Source of the DNA: Ipomoea triloba
Taxonomy: Eukaryota; Streptophyta; Magnoliopsida; Solanales; Convolvulaceae
NCBI RefSeq assembly: GCF_003576645.1
Contig: NC_044919.1
Location: 21,926,478-21,990,477 of the forward strand
Direction of reading: 5' to 3'
DNA length: 64,000 bases
Under the pieces are notes generated by a model. That model had not been told where the DNA came from. It worked only from the letters and a program-made list of their open reading frames with translations, and ran no database searches. The translations under genes and the position numbers were made by a program. Below are positions 34,392-46,030 of this stretch, piece by piece (positions within the stretch are counted from its first letter, which is position 1; the number at the start of each line of letters is the position of its first letter).

Positions 34392-36944
34392 TACTACAAG
34401 AAAAATCATGAATCGCAATGAAATCATCGCGACGGAACGTAATCCGTTGCCATTTCGTAATGGATTTTGCGACGGAACGCGTTCCGTTGTTATAATACAA
34501 TGGAAATGGTAACGGAATTAAATTCCGTAGCTATTTTTGGCGCAAAGTCAAAAAAGAACCGCAAAATCTTGGCGCCAAAATTTTGGTGACGAAATTAGCG
34601 ATGGAATGAAGTTTTGTTGCTACATTGCGATGGAAAATGCAACGACTAATACTTCTGCCACGATTTTGCGACGAAATTGGCAACGAGTGTGAATTCCGTT
34701 GCGGTGTTTGGGGCAAAGTAGTAAATTCCCCCGGATAATCTTGGCGCCAATGAATTGACGACAGAGAGAGGTGACGAAAATTGCGACGACCATTTTTTCC
34801 GTCGCGAAATTATTTAATTTTTAAGTAAAGTTTATTTTCGCTACAAAAGGAAGACAAAATCAATTCCGTCGCTAATATATTGACACAGTGGTGACAGAAA
34901 ATGCGACACCCAACATATCCGTCGCACTATGGCAATGGAATCGATAATAGAAAGTAATTCTGTTGCGATGTTTACCTCAAATAGAGATTTTTCATCTAAG
35001 ATTAGCGACGGAGCTTACGACAATCGTTTGTCTGTCGCCAAAATATTTAATTTTATCGGGTTGGGGAACATCAGGAAAGCAAGCATGCCCCTATTGTAGG
35101 GAACACTCACAAGCATTTCGACTTCCTAAGGGTGGAAAAATATCATGGTTTGATAATCATAAGATGTTTCTTCCACTTGATCACCCATTTCGGTTGAACA
35201 AAAGAAGATTCATCAAAAATCGTGTCGAAACGAGTCATCCTCCACCTACTAAGAATGGAACAGAAATCTTAAGGGAAATTGAAGAATTTGGATTTTTAAA
35301 GGTTACCGATGCTAATGCGGATGAGGTGAATAAATCATGTGCTACTAACTGTGGATGGAGAAAACGAAGTATTTTTTGGGATTTACCTTATTGGAAATCA
35401 AATCTCATTCGACATAATCTTGATGTTATGCACATTGAGAAAAATGTTTTTGAGAATGTTTTTAATACGATAATGAACATTCAGGGTAAGACAAAAGACA
35501 ATGCGAAAGCAAGAGAAGATTTGAAACTCTTTTGTAATAGAAAAGAGTTAGAAAAAACCCTTCCACAGGTAAATACCCAAAAGCTTGTTATTCATTAGAC
35601 AAGAAGCAGAAACAAGTGTTATGTGAATGGGTGACCAATTTGATGAAATTCCCAGATGGATATGTATCAAATATGGGAAGGTGTGTAGATATGAGCAAAT
35701 ACAGACTATTTGGAATGAAGAGTCATGATTGCCATGTTTTCATGCAAAGGTTGATGCCAATTGCATTCTGAGAGATGTTGCCAACCAAGGTTTGGGAAGC
35801 AATAACTGAATTAAGCTTTTTCTTTAAAAGCTTAACTGCAAGAGTTATTAAAGTTGAAGAAATGGCAAGATTAAAAGCTGAAATTCCAATAATTCTCTGT
35901 AAATTAGAGAGTATATTTGTTCCAGGATTTTTTGACTCAATGGAACATTTACCTATACATTTGCCATATGAAGCTGAAATTGCTGGTCTTGTCAAATATC
36001 GTTGGATGTATGGGTTTGAGAGGTAAGTTTTATAATTACTTTTTTGTTGTGTTAAATACAAATATTTGATACATTTGTATCTAATATTTGAAATATGTTG
36101 TAATCTAGATTGCTCCATGAGTTGAAAAAAGATGTGAAAAATAAGGCTAAAGTGGAAGGGTCGATTTGCAATGCGTACCTAGTTCGTGAAACATCTATAT
36201 CCTGCTCTCATTATTTCGAGCCACATGTTTATACACGTAGCCGAAAAGTACCTCGAAATGATGATGGTGGAGATGTTGAGGACGATGAAGAATTGTTGTC
36301 CATATTTAAACATCTCAGCCGCCTATATGGAAGATCTAAGACAAGAAGGTTAACTGATGCCGAGTATTTGGCAGCCCATACTTATATATTGCTTAACTGT
36401 GAGGAAGTGGAACCTTTCATTATGTAAGTGTAACATCTACTCTATATTTTGCCAATGCTGAATCCTTCATTAATATATAATACTGTGAATATAAATTTAT
36501 AGTTTACATGAAGATATGTTGAAGGAACTTGATTCCGAGATAAGTGAGTCAGAACTTGCAATACAACAACAACAAAACTTTGGTTCTTGGTTTGAAAATT
36601 ATGTAAGTATTTTAGATAACTACTTTCTTCTAAGCTACTTAGAACTTCATTCTCATCAACAACTTTTACAATGGTGCAGGCACGTCAAAACAAAGTACAA
36701 AACAAGTATATATGTGATTTGTCTAAGTGGCCATTAAGAACTGTGAAATCTTACCCTATATATTTTGTTAACGGGTATAGATTTCACACAGAGTCACATG
36801 GTGAGAATAGATCAACAATGAACAGTGGTATTTGTATAAGTAGTACATGTGGTGATTACTATGGTAAGCTGACAGAAATATTAGAAATTGAGTATACTGC
36901 TTTGCCAATTAAACGTACTGTCTTGTTCAAATGTGAATGGTTTG
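34392..36944 (+). mobile_element. Second CACTA (En/Spm) element, 5' part, cut by the SIRE insertion
   Basis: Starts TACTACAAGAAAAAT (the first C of CACTA is mutated). A subterminal array of GCGACGGAA/TTCCGTCGC motifs follows to about 35040. Transposase exons come directly after. The 3' part would lie beyond the SIRE element and is not in the window. Confidence 0.8.
35050..36939 (+). pseudogene. CACTA tnp2 transposase, inactivated
   Basis: Homology starts at GWGTSGKQACPYCREHSQAF. It continues through KISWFDNHKMFLPLDHPFR, SIFWDLPYWKSNLIRHNLDV and MHIEKNVFENVF, typical of the tnp2 family. The later segment DSMEHLPIHLPYEAEIAGLV belongs to the DUF4218-type part, and YICDLSKWPLRTVKSYPIYF to the DUF4216-type part. 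Introns are seen at about 36026-36108, 36425-36502 and 36604-36679. A frameshift near 35580 and a TGA at 35769-35771 disable it. The N-terminal third of tnp2 is missing at the junction with the subterminal repeats. The C-terminus is lost at 36944. Confidence 0.9.
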
Positions 36945-37157
36945 TGTTAGGAACATATTGTAATAGGTTTTGATGATACCAAGTGTAAACCTAATCCCCA
37001 AGTCTCGATAGATAGGAAATACATGTAAGTTCGACAAGTAAACTAACAGCAAAAATACAACCGGGTAATTGAGCTCAACTCGGGAAATATTTAAGCTTAA
37101 GGTAAACTTGTTTGAACATCTTAGGAGTTTCGTGTTGTAAGCTTATAGATAGATCAG

Positions 37158-37318
37158 AAGAAGGCACGAGACATCACTGGAGGAATAAGGGTCTGCGAGA
37201 CATCAACTAAGTCTCGAGACATAAGCAGAGTTCAAGAGATGGAATCTCTCGAGACATCAATCCAGTTCGAGACATAGGATCGAGACATCAAGTAATCGAG
37301 ACACCAACATTGGTCTCG
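37158..37318 (+). promoter_or_regulatory. CGAGACAT motif array in SIRE U3
   Basis: Seven copies of (C)GAGACA(T/C)(C/A) lie within about 160 bp, upstream of the TATA box. They are kept in the 3' LTR (61720-61880), with one changed to GAGATATC. Clustered short repeats in U3 are often enhancer elements; that role is inferred. Confidence 0.55.
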
Positions 37319-37764
37319 ATGAACTAGTACTTCTCCAAAGGTCTGAATGGCAGTTAACACGCATGGATGAAGTAAACTAAGTTTGGAGAAGAAGAATATC
37401 ATGGAGATAAAATATTAAGGAGGTGCCAAAAGAATATTATGGGAACATAGAACAGCCGGAAGTGGATGCCACGTCAGAACTCCACCAACAAACGGATAGA
37501 AAGTGCACCAATCCAAGGTCGGTCTTATTCCCTAAAACGAGGATCAGTGGGAATATAAAAAAAGTAACTTTTGCCAAAAGAAGTAAGTGGAGCATGGACT
37601 CAAGATAGTGGATTATGGGATATTCACTACAAGACAAAAGGCTCAAGTTACAAGACCACCACTCCATGAAACATGCTAAAAATACGCAAGTCCCATGATC
37701 GGCATGGGAGACAGATTTCAAACGGAATAATTTTCCCTCCAACGGAATTAGTCCTCAACTCTCA

Positions 37765-37772
37765 TATATAAG
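37765..37772 (+). promoter_or_regulatory. TATA box of the SIRE 5' LTR
   Basis: TATATAAG in CTCATATATAAGGACGTG, about 820 bp into the LTR and 850 bp before its end. The same context is seen in the other SIRE-type LTR (17121). Confidence 0.65.
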
Positions 37773-38088
37773 GACGTGAAGACACAAGCTCAAAAGGCTG
37801 GTCGATAAGAAAAGAGTTCAAGAATTCAAAGCTATCGTAAGAGGTGTCTAATTCAAACGTTCAAAGTGCAAGTGCTTAATCTGGAATATCATCCTTGATA
37901 TTCACAAGTGCGAGAAAACACATCTTAGTGTTTGAGAGAGTTACAAAGCTTCAACTACTACACATCTAGAAGGTGACCAAAGCTGCTCTACAAGGAAGAA
38001 CATTCAACGAAAGCTTTTGGTCAGATTGGAGATTGTTACACTCAACCTGTGACAACCGGAACAACCTTGCTTTGGAGAAGGCAAGAAG

Positions 38089-38244
38089 AGGCGGAGTAAC
38101 CTGGGAGCTGTCTTGTGAAGATCCTGAGGCTTGAGGCGGGTTTGGTGATCAAAGCTCAAGTGCTCGAGAGGTGGAGTAACAAGAAGCGGGGCGAAAAACC
38201 TAAGGCTTGAGGCGGGCTTCGTGATCAAAGCTCAAGCGCTCGAT
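38089..38244 (+). repeat. Tandem duplication in SIRE U5 region
   Basis: Two units of about 80 bp, each GAGG(C/T)GGAGTAAC...GGCTTGAGGCGGG...GATCAAAGCTCAAG...GCTCGA. Confidence 0.85.
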
Positions 38245-38616
38245 ATTGTACTAAAAAGGGAAGTTTTAGTGCAATCCTTATAGGGAGTTTCTAGAAGAAG
38301 AGTGGACGTAGGCGGGTTGGCCGAACCACGTAAAAATCTCTCTCGCATTTACTTTCTGCTTTTATCTCTCGCTAACCTATCTCTCGAACTGCACTGCATA
38401 TAATCACACCTCTCGAACTAACTCAAACTCGTGCTAATTAAAAGGGGATAACTTTTCCGCTGCGCATAAAACTTTGTCTTCATCTTGTGAGCTGTCGGAC
38501 CTAAACATCCTAAGTCCAATACACACGAGAGGTCGAAAAGATTTGCAAAATCTTATACAAGTCTATTCACCCCCCCCCCCTTTAGACTTGTACCCCATCC
38601 CCTTGGGACCAACAAT

Positions 38617-38628
38617 TGGTATCAGAGC
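38617..38628 (+). promoter_or_regulatory. SIRE primer-binding site
   Basis: TGGTATCAGAGC, complementary to the 3' end of initiator tRNA-Met, two bases after the LTR. Confidence 0.9.
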
Positions 38629-38726
38629 AAGTTCTCTGATCGATATAAACCTTTGTTTATATTGCCTAGAGATCCTTATTTGAAAACCTTTTAAAAACGT
38701 TTTAAAGCACGGGATAATTTTTCAAT

Positions 38727-40354
38727 ATGGACAGCATGTTGTCGAGACATCTTCTTTTTTATCTTAGCAGGTTCGACGACTGGAAGACACGCATGCTTGC
38801 GTACCTATCAGCCCTCCATGATGAGATGACCGAGGTTATAACGACTGGACCAGTCAAAATCTTAATGGTCAATACTGCTGCAGAACAAACAAAAGACACA
38901 CCAAAGTACGTCCCAAAACCAAGGGAAGAATGGACGAGTGATGATAGGAAGAGAAACAACCTTGGCAACATTGCCAAGGATATTCTCTTCAGGGCAATAG
39001 ATGAAACCATCTTCCCACGAGTAAGAAAGTGCAACACGGCTAAAGAGGTATGGGACACTTTGATGTTGATTGGTGAAGGTGACGAACAGGAAAAGGAGAA
39101 CAAGCTCACTGTGGCAATGAAGACGTTCGAGGACTTCAAGATGAAGCCAAGAGAGAGCATTGACAGCATGGAATCCCGGTTCATGAAGCTGTCAACCGAG
39201 ATTAGTGATCTCAAGAAGGAGATCCCACAAAAGGAGCTAAACCTGAAGGTCTTACGAGGCCTTACCAAGGAGTGGGAAATGAAGGTGATCACAATGCACG
39301 ATCACAGAGATCTGAAGAACACCACAACCGACCAACTCTTCAGAGATCTCAAAGCTTTCGAATTTGAGATGTTTCCGAGAGATGAGGACGTAGTGGACAG
39401 ATGGAATGTTGCACTCGTTGCTGATCAACCATCCACATCCTCAAGGTCAGATCCTAATCCCACAAATCTTTTATCTAACGAACAATTTGCTCTTTTTATG
39501 AGAAAATTCAGGAAATTCATGAAGAAGACACCGGAGAGCAATACAAGTTCACCTTCCTCCTCAAGAAGGAAAAATGAAAGATATCCATCCAGAAGGACGG
39601 AGGAAGAAAACCAAGGTCTATGCTACAACTGTAGAAGACCGGGACATTTCAAGGCCGAATGTCCTTACCCACCGGTAAGCAAACATCAAGGCCAAGAAGG
39701 AAAGGATTCCAGAAGGAAAGAGGAATCCAGGGAGAAGCCAGCACAAGGAGGCTTCAAAATCACATCAAAGACTCATTCGCGCAGGAAGGCGCTTGTGGCT
39801 GAAGAACTTGAGAAGGCAATCGAGGAGTCCGAGACATCAAGCTCTAGCGAGAGCAGCAACAGCTCAGAGGAGGAGAGGTGGCTCATCTGTTTATACACTA
39901 CAGAAGAGGAGGATCAATGCTTAATTGCTATTAACAATGAGGTAACCTCCACTTCTACATCTCGCTGCTCTATCTCTACTTCTCAATGCTCTTCTTTTAA
40001 AAGCGATGAGGATCCCTTCGAGACAGTGGAATTACTTAGGAGGGATCTCAACATCGCTAATAGCACTCATGCTAAAGTAATGGAAGAAAACAACATACTA
40101 ATTGCTGAAAGAGAGATGCTTAAGAATGTCTCGAAAGAGAACTCAGAGCTAACTCTCAAAGTAAGCAACCTAGAAGCTGAGATAATCCAACTTAAGGAAG
40201 AGTGCAAAGCTCGAGAAACTAGAGAGCTTAATCTTAGAGAGGTTATTGCATCATATACTAATTCCTCCAAAGCTGTGGAGAAAATGGTAAATGATCATAG
40301 ACCTACAAATGATAGAACCGGACTAGGGTATCATCAGAACTGTCTCTCAAGAGA
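38727..40354 (+). CDS. SIRE gag, N-terminal part (interrupted by Athila)
   Basis: Begins MDSMLSRHLLF. The capsid-like region contains WKTRMLAYLSALHDE, WTSDDRKRNNLGNIAKDILF, VWDTLMLIGEGDE, MKPRESIDSMESRF and ELNLKVLRGLTKEW. A single CCHC zinc knuckle CYNCRRPGHFKAEC lies near residue 300, followed by a serine-rich region and a coiled-coil-like tail (ENSELTLKVSNLEAEIIQLK). The frame is intact up to the insertion point and continues in the same frame at 50053 once one copy of the AGAGA duplication is discounted. It is a packaging protein of the element, now broken by the insertion. Confidence 0.93.
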
Positions 40355-41681
40355 TGAGGTTGGAGTTTTGTGAGTAGGGTTGAGATGTCAAAAGATATTT
40401 ATGATAAAACGGAAAGTCTGTGACTCCCCGAGTGTCGGTCTCGAAGGAGGGACGTGGAGGTGTGTCAAACGTTCGGGAGTTTACTTGATTGGATCATGCA
40501 TAAGATTCGAGTGTGGTGAAGGGTGATTTGTGAGTGAGAGTAGTTCATTGGTTGGTTTGAGTGCAAGAGAGAGTAGTAAAATAAAAGTGATTTTGTGAAT
40601 ATGTAAAAGGGGTAGGGATTGGATAGTGTTCATGAATATTGCATAGTGGAGTGTCTAAGGTCATGGATTAGGATTGCTAGGATATTGTCTATTCAAGAGT
40701 GTGTTGTCTTAGTCCTTTTTCACCTTTGTGTACTAAGGCTTCTTTGACTTAGGAGTGCCTTCAAGCACCAAAGTTCTAAGAGGAATTTTATCAAACACTT
40801 AAGCTACACACTATCCTACTATTCTTAAGAAGTCCATAGGAACTTTGATTGTGTCAATCTTCAAATCCTAACTCTAATCAAAGACATGAAAGAGTCAAGA
40901 GCTCAATCTCTCATCTAGATTGGCCAAATCCAAACAAGATCTCATCAAGACAACAATCAAAAGACAAGAATAGATAATCCATCAACACAAACTCATAGAT
41001 CCAAAATATAGAAATAAGATCGTCACAAAAGCAATATTCAATCACACAATCCAAATCCCTAGACTAAACTAGCTACTCATAATATGAAATGCAAGCAAAA
41101 GCTAATTTAATCCAAGAACAAGATAGCTAAAATTATAGAAATGAAATAGAGATCACCTAGAGAGAAGAAGATCTTCAATCCAAGCTTGTTGTCTTCTATA
41201 ATGGAGATTGATCTAATCTAAAAACTAAGAAAAAATGGAGAAAGTTCTCCAAAGGAAAAACTAAGAAAAGGAAAACTAATTTTCTAGGCTCTCCCTCTGA
41301 AAATTCATCAAAGGGATTTAAATAGTCTCCGAAATGACAACCCTAGCTGAAATTCGCGCATCACCGTCTCCACGTCTCTCACACGCATGTGAGCGTGCGT
41401 GGGAAGCTTCTGGAAAGTTTTCACGCCTGCTCACACGCGTGTGGCCTTCCAGTTTGGTCCTCCGGGGCTCCGCTCTTGCCTGGTTTGCTCTTTAAGCTCA
41501 ACTTTTGGTCCTAATTGCTCCCGGGGCTCCTGTTTTACTTCTTTTAAGCTAAAAATAGCTTTTGTGCATCAATTAGTGATTTTCAAGCATTTACGCACAT
41601 AATTTACTAAGTAAGGATGCTACAGACGCGATAAAACACCCTAAAATGTGCCTGAAATAAGGGTATCTCTGAGTCTTATCA
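40355..41681 (-). mobile_element. Athila 3' LTR
   Basis: 1327 bp. On the minus strand it starts TGATAAGACTC and ends CAACCTCA. It contains CACACGCGTGTG palindromes (41374-41445) and a TATTTAAAT promoter-like motif (about 41320, minus). Confidence 0.93.
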
Positions 41682-42180
41682 AATTTTCCACACTTTGTTT
41701 CTTGCTTGTCCTCAAGCAAGACATTTGACTCTCTAAGCTTATAAGTCTCCGAGATACTCTCTCATGCAAAACAAAGCTTTTGGCAAGTCAAAATAATGGG
41801 TGTCTAAGATTGTTGAAATGGGGGAAATCATTTGTGTTATCTACAAAGGATTTTGGTCAGATGTCAGTAACTCAAGAAATATTTTCGGGAAATAAAAACC
41901 TTTCGTAGATAAAACAAATAAAACAAGGGATCACACTTCTCGCACCATACGCAAGCATGCATTTCCAAAGTTTTGGTTCACCTTCTTATTTAAATAGGGC
42001 CTCTAGCCGATCCTACTAGTGGGAAAGATGTGCACTAGCTAATCAACTTTCCATCCTTATACGCCAAAGCCCAACATAAATGTAAATGAGGGTAGGGGTA
42101 TGGACCACTCACCGCTTTTGGCTTAGCGCGGTCCCTCTTTCTTCTCACTTCCTAGGATAACATCATCGAGCCACCCGACT
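41682..42180 (-). other. Athila 3' non-coding region next to the polypurine tract
   Basis: Includes AAAGTGTGGAAAATT directly before the 3' LTR on the minus strand, the likely polypurine primer. No coding signal. Confidence 0.6.
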
Positions 42181-42639
42181 TCACATGGAGCTCCATGCTT
42201 TTTCGAAGGTCAGTGCAATGGGTTGCTCGAATCCTAGCGAAGCGGCTCACCTCAGGTCTATTTTCTCAATTCTTGGGATCTTTTTATGTGAACAACCGAC
42301 TCCAGATAAAGCTTTTTGCTTACCGAAGACTATGGTTTGGACACAACCCAACGAATTGGCTTCCCTCAATTTTAAACTCTTTGGTGATTGGCCTTTTGCC
42401 TTTTCGACTTCTCCTCGTGTCAACCCCTCATGCCTTTTTCTATTTATGATCAAGGGTTTTGTTTTCTCATTAAGCTTACCATTAGGCTCACCTTTTGCCC
42501 CATGCCCTACCAAGGTTAGTTCAATTTCGGGCCTTGCTAGTTTTATCTTTCTAAAATTAAAGAGTGCACACTCCCACTTCAAGAGATCCTTGACTAAGGT
42601 CCTACGTAAATAAGAGGTGAACATCATGCAACCAGGCAA
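42163..42639 (-). CDS. Unassigned ORF in the 3' region of the Athila element
   Basis: On the minus strand an open frame of about 130 codons from 42639 encodes a basic protein (YLRRTLVKDLLKWECALFNF, HGAKGEPNGKLNEKTKPLII). The opposite strand is open over almost the same interval for 142 codons (42185-42613), a hydrophobic product with LSLPLGSPFAPCPTKVSSIS. I do not recognise either. Extra ORFs, sometimes antisense, are known between pol and 3' LTR in Tat/Athila elements. One of the two frames is likely a shadow. Confidence 0.3.
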
Positions 42640-42862
42640 GAGTATAAACTTATTTAGCTCTAAACACTCTCATGGGTGCGAAAAGTAACTTCCTCAAAGA
42701 TATTTCGAGAGTAAAAATTTTTGGGCATCCAGTCAAAATTCTCCCTAGATAACACAAATAATAACTCTCTTTTCAAAACTACAAACGCACCCGCTTATCA
42801 TTCCCAAGAGCTTCAACTTCTAATACTAAGCATGTAAGCATGTAAAGCACGAAGTGCGTCCT

Positions 42863-43151
42863 TTCCACACTTTAAAGTAAACATCGTCCTTGATGTTTCC
42901 ATACGTACAGGGTAAAGGAATGAAATAGGGATTCCAAGGGTAGACAAATAAAGATCCATTTCCACACTTTGGAAATTGCTCTTGGATAAAGGGTATGCAT
43001 CAAACGATCCTATTAATCATGGTAAACTCTAGTATACTCATACACAAAGCTATAAAGAAAATATTTCCACACTTTAAAGATCAAAACGAGGCTTAAAATT
43101 AGAAAAGGGATAAGAGGATAAACCAAGTATGCATCCCTCTTTCCACACTTT
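42863..43151 (-). repeat. Repeated polypurine-like motif AAAGTGTGGAA
   Basis: On the minus strand AAAGTGTGGAA occurs at 43151-43141, 43075-43065, 42970-42960 and 42873-42863, plus the copy at the 3' LTR border (41696-41686). It matches the presumed polypurine tract. Confidence 0.75.
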
Positions 43152-43239
43152 AGCTTCCAGCATAGGCCTGCTCCCGTTATAGATGCTCTATAAGAAATGG
43201 AGACATAACATACAAAAAGGGTTTTCGGAGTACTATTCA

Positions 43240-43470
43240 ATTATTATAAGCTGATAGAAATATAAAAGCAATAAAAATAACAAAAACTTAGATAATAAAG
43301 CATATAAATAAGTAGAATTATTCAAATAGAAATGCGGAAAAGTAAAGCAGTTGGAAATTAAATAACATAAAGCGATAAAGATAAGTAAAGCAAAGTAAAG
43401 AAATAAAGGAAATAAAAGTCAGAACCCCGCTCATAGGGATCCTAATGTTCAGATGGGGCTAGCAACCATA
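43240..43470 (-). other. Athila AT-rich non-coding segment
   Basis: Runs of AAATAA/AAAGTAAAG on the plus strand (TTTA-rich on the coding strand). No ORF. Confidence 0.6.
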
Positions 43471-43539
43471 GTAACCAAAGTCAAGGAACTCAGTAGCAAG
43501 TGTCAATGGGTCAGGACCGAGAAAAATCGAAGGAAGGCA

Positions 43540-44799
43540 TCACTCATCACCGAAGGGATGGAATTGCCTGTCGAATCTAGCTTCAAGAGCAACAATTCTC
43601 CTATCATTTTCCTCCACCGCCCTTCTCATGCGGTTGAGGTCTTCGGTGTGGACATCCTGTCTCGCGAAGATGGATGTGAAGTGGCCTTCTTGCCATGTAT
43701 GCTGCTCACGCCAAAAGTTCATTTGTTCCTCATGGAGCTGCCTATGAAAATTCTGAGTTGTGTCCCAATCCATTGGAGTAGGGCCTTGCTCCTGTGCAGC
43801 ATTCTCCTCCTCATTCTCTTCCTCGTCCTCATCATCATCCTCATCCTCATCAGAAGCCTCTAGATCAGGTGCATCATCACCTCTAAGCTTTAGTTCAGCG
43901 ACAAAGAACTCACCCACGGAGAAAGAAATTGTACAACCATCGGATCTCTCCCCCATCAACCGGTTCAGTAGGCCTAACCCGATGCACAGTTTAGTAACAA
44001 AAGGTCCAATAAACACAGTCTGAACCTTAGGCTTTTGCTGGGTTTGGAGCCACTTTCTAGCTTGAACGCCCATGTTGATGCTAACATCATTCTCCATGCA
44101 CCACATGTAGAATAGATCCTGCTTGTATACCTTGTTGCGGTTTGTGGTTCTGCCTGAGAGATTTATGGCGAAGGCTAATATGATAGCCTTCAGAGCATTG
44201 CGGGTGATGAGTTTTGCCTTCAAGTTTGAAGAGTTGTATGGGGCATTGTTTGTGATGCTTTTCCAATATTGTCTAGCAACTTCATCTGAATCAAAATCTT
44301 CCTTGAAATCTCTGAAATATGGCATGGACACGCTCACTACATCATGGAAACCGAGTGTAACACCCAAAGTGTTGACAGACATACTGTAGTGGTTGCCGAA
44401 AAGAGTGAATGAAATAGACTCTCTTGCATTGTTGGCTTCCCTTCTGATTTCCAAGGTCGCCAAGAATTCATAAGTGACAGGCGCATAGGTGGGTCCTCTC
44501 CACTCAAACAGATAGCGGAGCTATGGGTGCCTAAGAAGCCTATTTTCTTCGTTCAAACAACCAAATTCGCTTAAAACATTATCTTCGAAGTGACGACTAA
44601 CAGAAAGCTGCTTTCCTTTATAGTTATCCACTGTTGCGAGTTGGACGGGTGTCAAGTGCCATAGTGACCTTGACCCCGGCTCCTGCGGAGCTGTAGCTTG
44701 TTGTCGTGTCCTTGATCGACTCGATTCTCCTACATCATGCTTTGATTTCTTCGCAATTTCCTTCGAGCGTCCCATCCTACAAATTATAGAAATTAACAT
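43540..44799 (-). pseudogene. Athila third ORF (ATHILA ORF1-like), one internal stop
   Basis: A minus-strand frame of 419 codons from 44799 is interrupted only by TAG at 44523-44521. The N-terminus is basic (SKHDVGESSRSRTRQQATAP). The body has FLATLEIRREANNARESISF, LGVTLGFHDVVSVSMPYFRD, LKAIILAFAINLSGRTTNRN and IGLGLLNRLMGERSDGCTIS, resembling the ATHILA ORF family found as an extra ORF in Athila elements. The C-terminal third is very acidic (DEDEDDDEDEEENEEENAAQ) then coiled-coil-like. It is not an envelope by appearance: no signal peptide or transmembrane helix is evident. Stop by single-base change is likely. Confidence 0.7.
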
Positions 44800-46030
44800 T
44801 CATGGTAATTGGCTTTGAATAAGTCACCATTATATTTGTGTAAAATTCCTTGTCAAGATAATGGATTTCAAACATATAGGGCTAAGAATTTTCGAAAATT
44901 TCGCCATAGTTTCCCCTATATTTTGGACAATTCTAGCATAAAAATATCAACAATATGATTCCATTATCACACACATGCATAAAATCATCATAAGATATAT
45001 CGATTTGATAGTCAAATAAGAAGTCAACTATAAAAGTCAAGAATTTCAAAAAGTAAACTTCATCTTCTTCCCCAAATTCAAAATTAGGGTTTGAAATTGA
45101 AAATTCAATTTGGGCAATGTAGCATGTGAAAAATCAAATTGATGGCATATAATAGTTCTATAACAAGTTTATTCAACAATTCAAACATCAATTTCATAAT
45201 TTAAACAAGAAATCTAACAAACCCATTTGTTCATCAATGGTGTTCACACTTGAAGTTCAAAAATATATAACAATCCATCACTGTAACCATCAAGAATGAA
45301 AGAAAACATCAAAGGATAGTTCTATGAAGCATTATAAACCAATTTAAACTTTCAAAACATTCAAAATCATACAAAGCAAAGTAGAATAAATTTCTCATTC
45401 AAGCTCTTCCAAACTCATGAATATTTAAGGATAAAGAGTTAAAAAGATGAGAAATTACCTTGATGTTGATGTATTTGATATTCTTTGAAGGTAAAAAGTA
45501 AGAGATATGTTCACACCTTGAGTTTGGTTCTTCCTTGCGAGGAAAAGAGAAGAGAAAAATGGTGTTTTGGGGCAAAATAGCGTGGAGTGGCCGAACAAGG
45601 GTTTTAAACCCGTAGGGGGCTTCCACGCCGGTCACACTCGTGTGACCGTGCGTGGAAGCTCTCTGTCTTGCTCCCACGCATGGCTACACGCGTGTGAGCG
45701 TGCGTGGGAGGCTACTGCCTCGTTCCCACGCACGGCTACAAACGTGTGAGCCTCGTGTAGGTCCTCTGCATTATTTTCTCCCGATTTTTTGTTTTTCCTT
45801 TCATACCTATGTCCAAACTTAGCCTTTCCAAAGCAATTTTTAGTCCCGACTCCTACAAGTTAGTCCTCAAAACATGGTTCCAAAATGATTGTAGCAATTT
45901 ATTAGAACAAAAACATTAAAAACGAAAGCATAGAAATAATGTAAAAACATATTATTAAAACCTTGGGTTGCCTCCCAAGAAGCGCCACGGTTTACGTCAT
46001 TGGCTAGACGCATTATACCTTGGTTTGAAT
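44800..46030 (-). other. Non-coding spacer where pol would lie
   Basis: No RT, RNase H or integrase motif in either strand. Holds GC-rich CACGCGTGTGAGCGTGCGTGG-like palindromes at 45625-45760 like those in the LTR, otherwise AT-rich. Confidence 0.7.

Larger units (their letters stand above)
36945..38614 (+). mobile_element. SIRE 5' LTR
   Basis: TGTTAGGAACATATTGTAAT to CTTGGGACCAACA, 1670 bp, the latter after the CTATTCACCCCCCCCCC block. The first 523 bp are repeated at 61506-62028 with about 11 differences by eye. Confidence 0.95.

Noticed and set aside
38759..39292. 177-codon minus-strand frame opposite SIRE gag
   Set aside because: Antisense shadow of gag, with composition mirroring the coding strand.
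43453..44389. Plus-strand frames rich in serine and leucine opposite the Athila third ORF
   Set aside because: They are the reverse reading of the acidic Asp/Glu tract.
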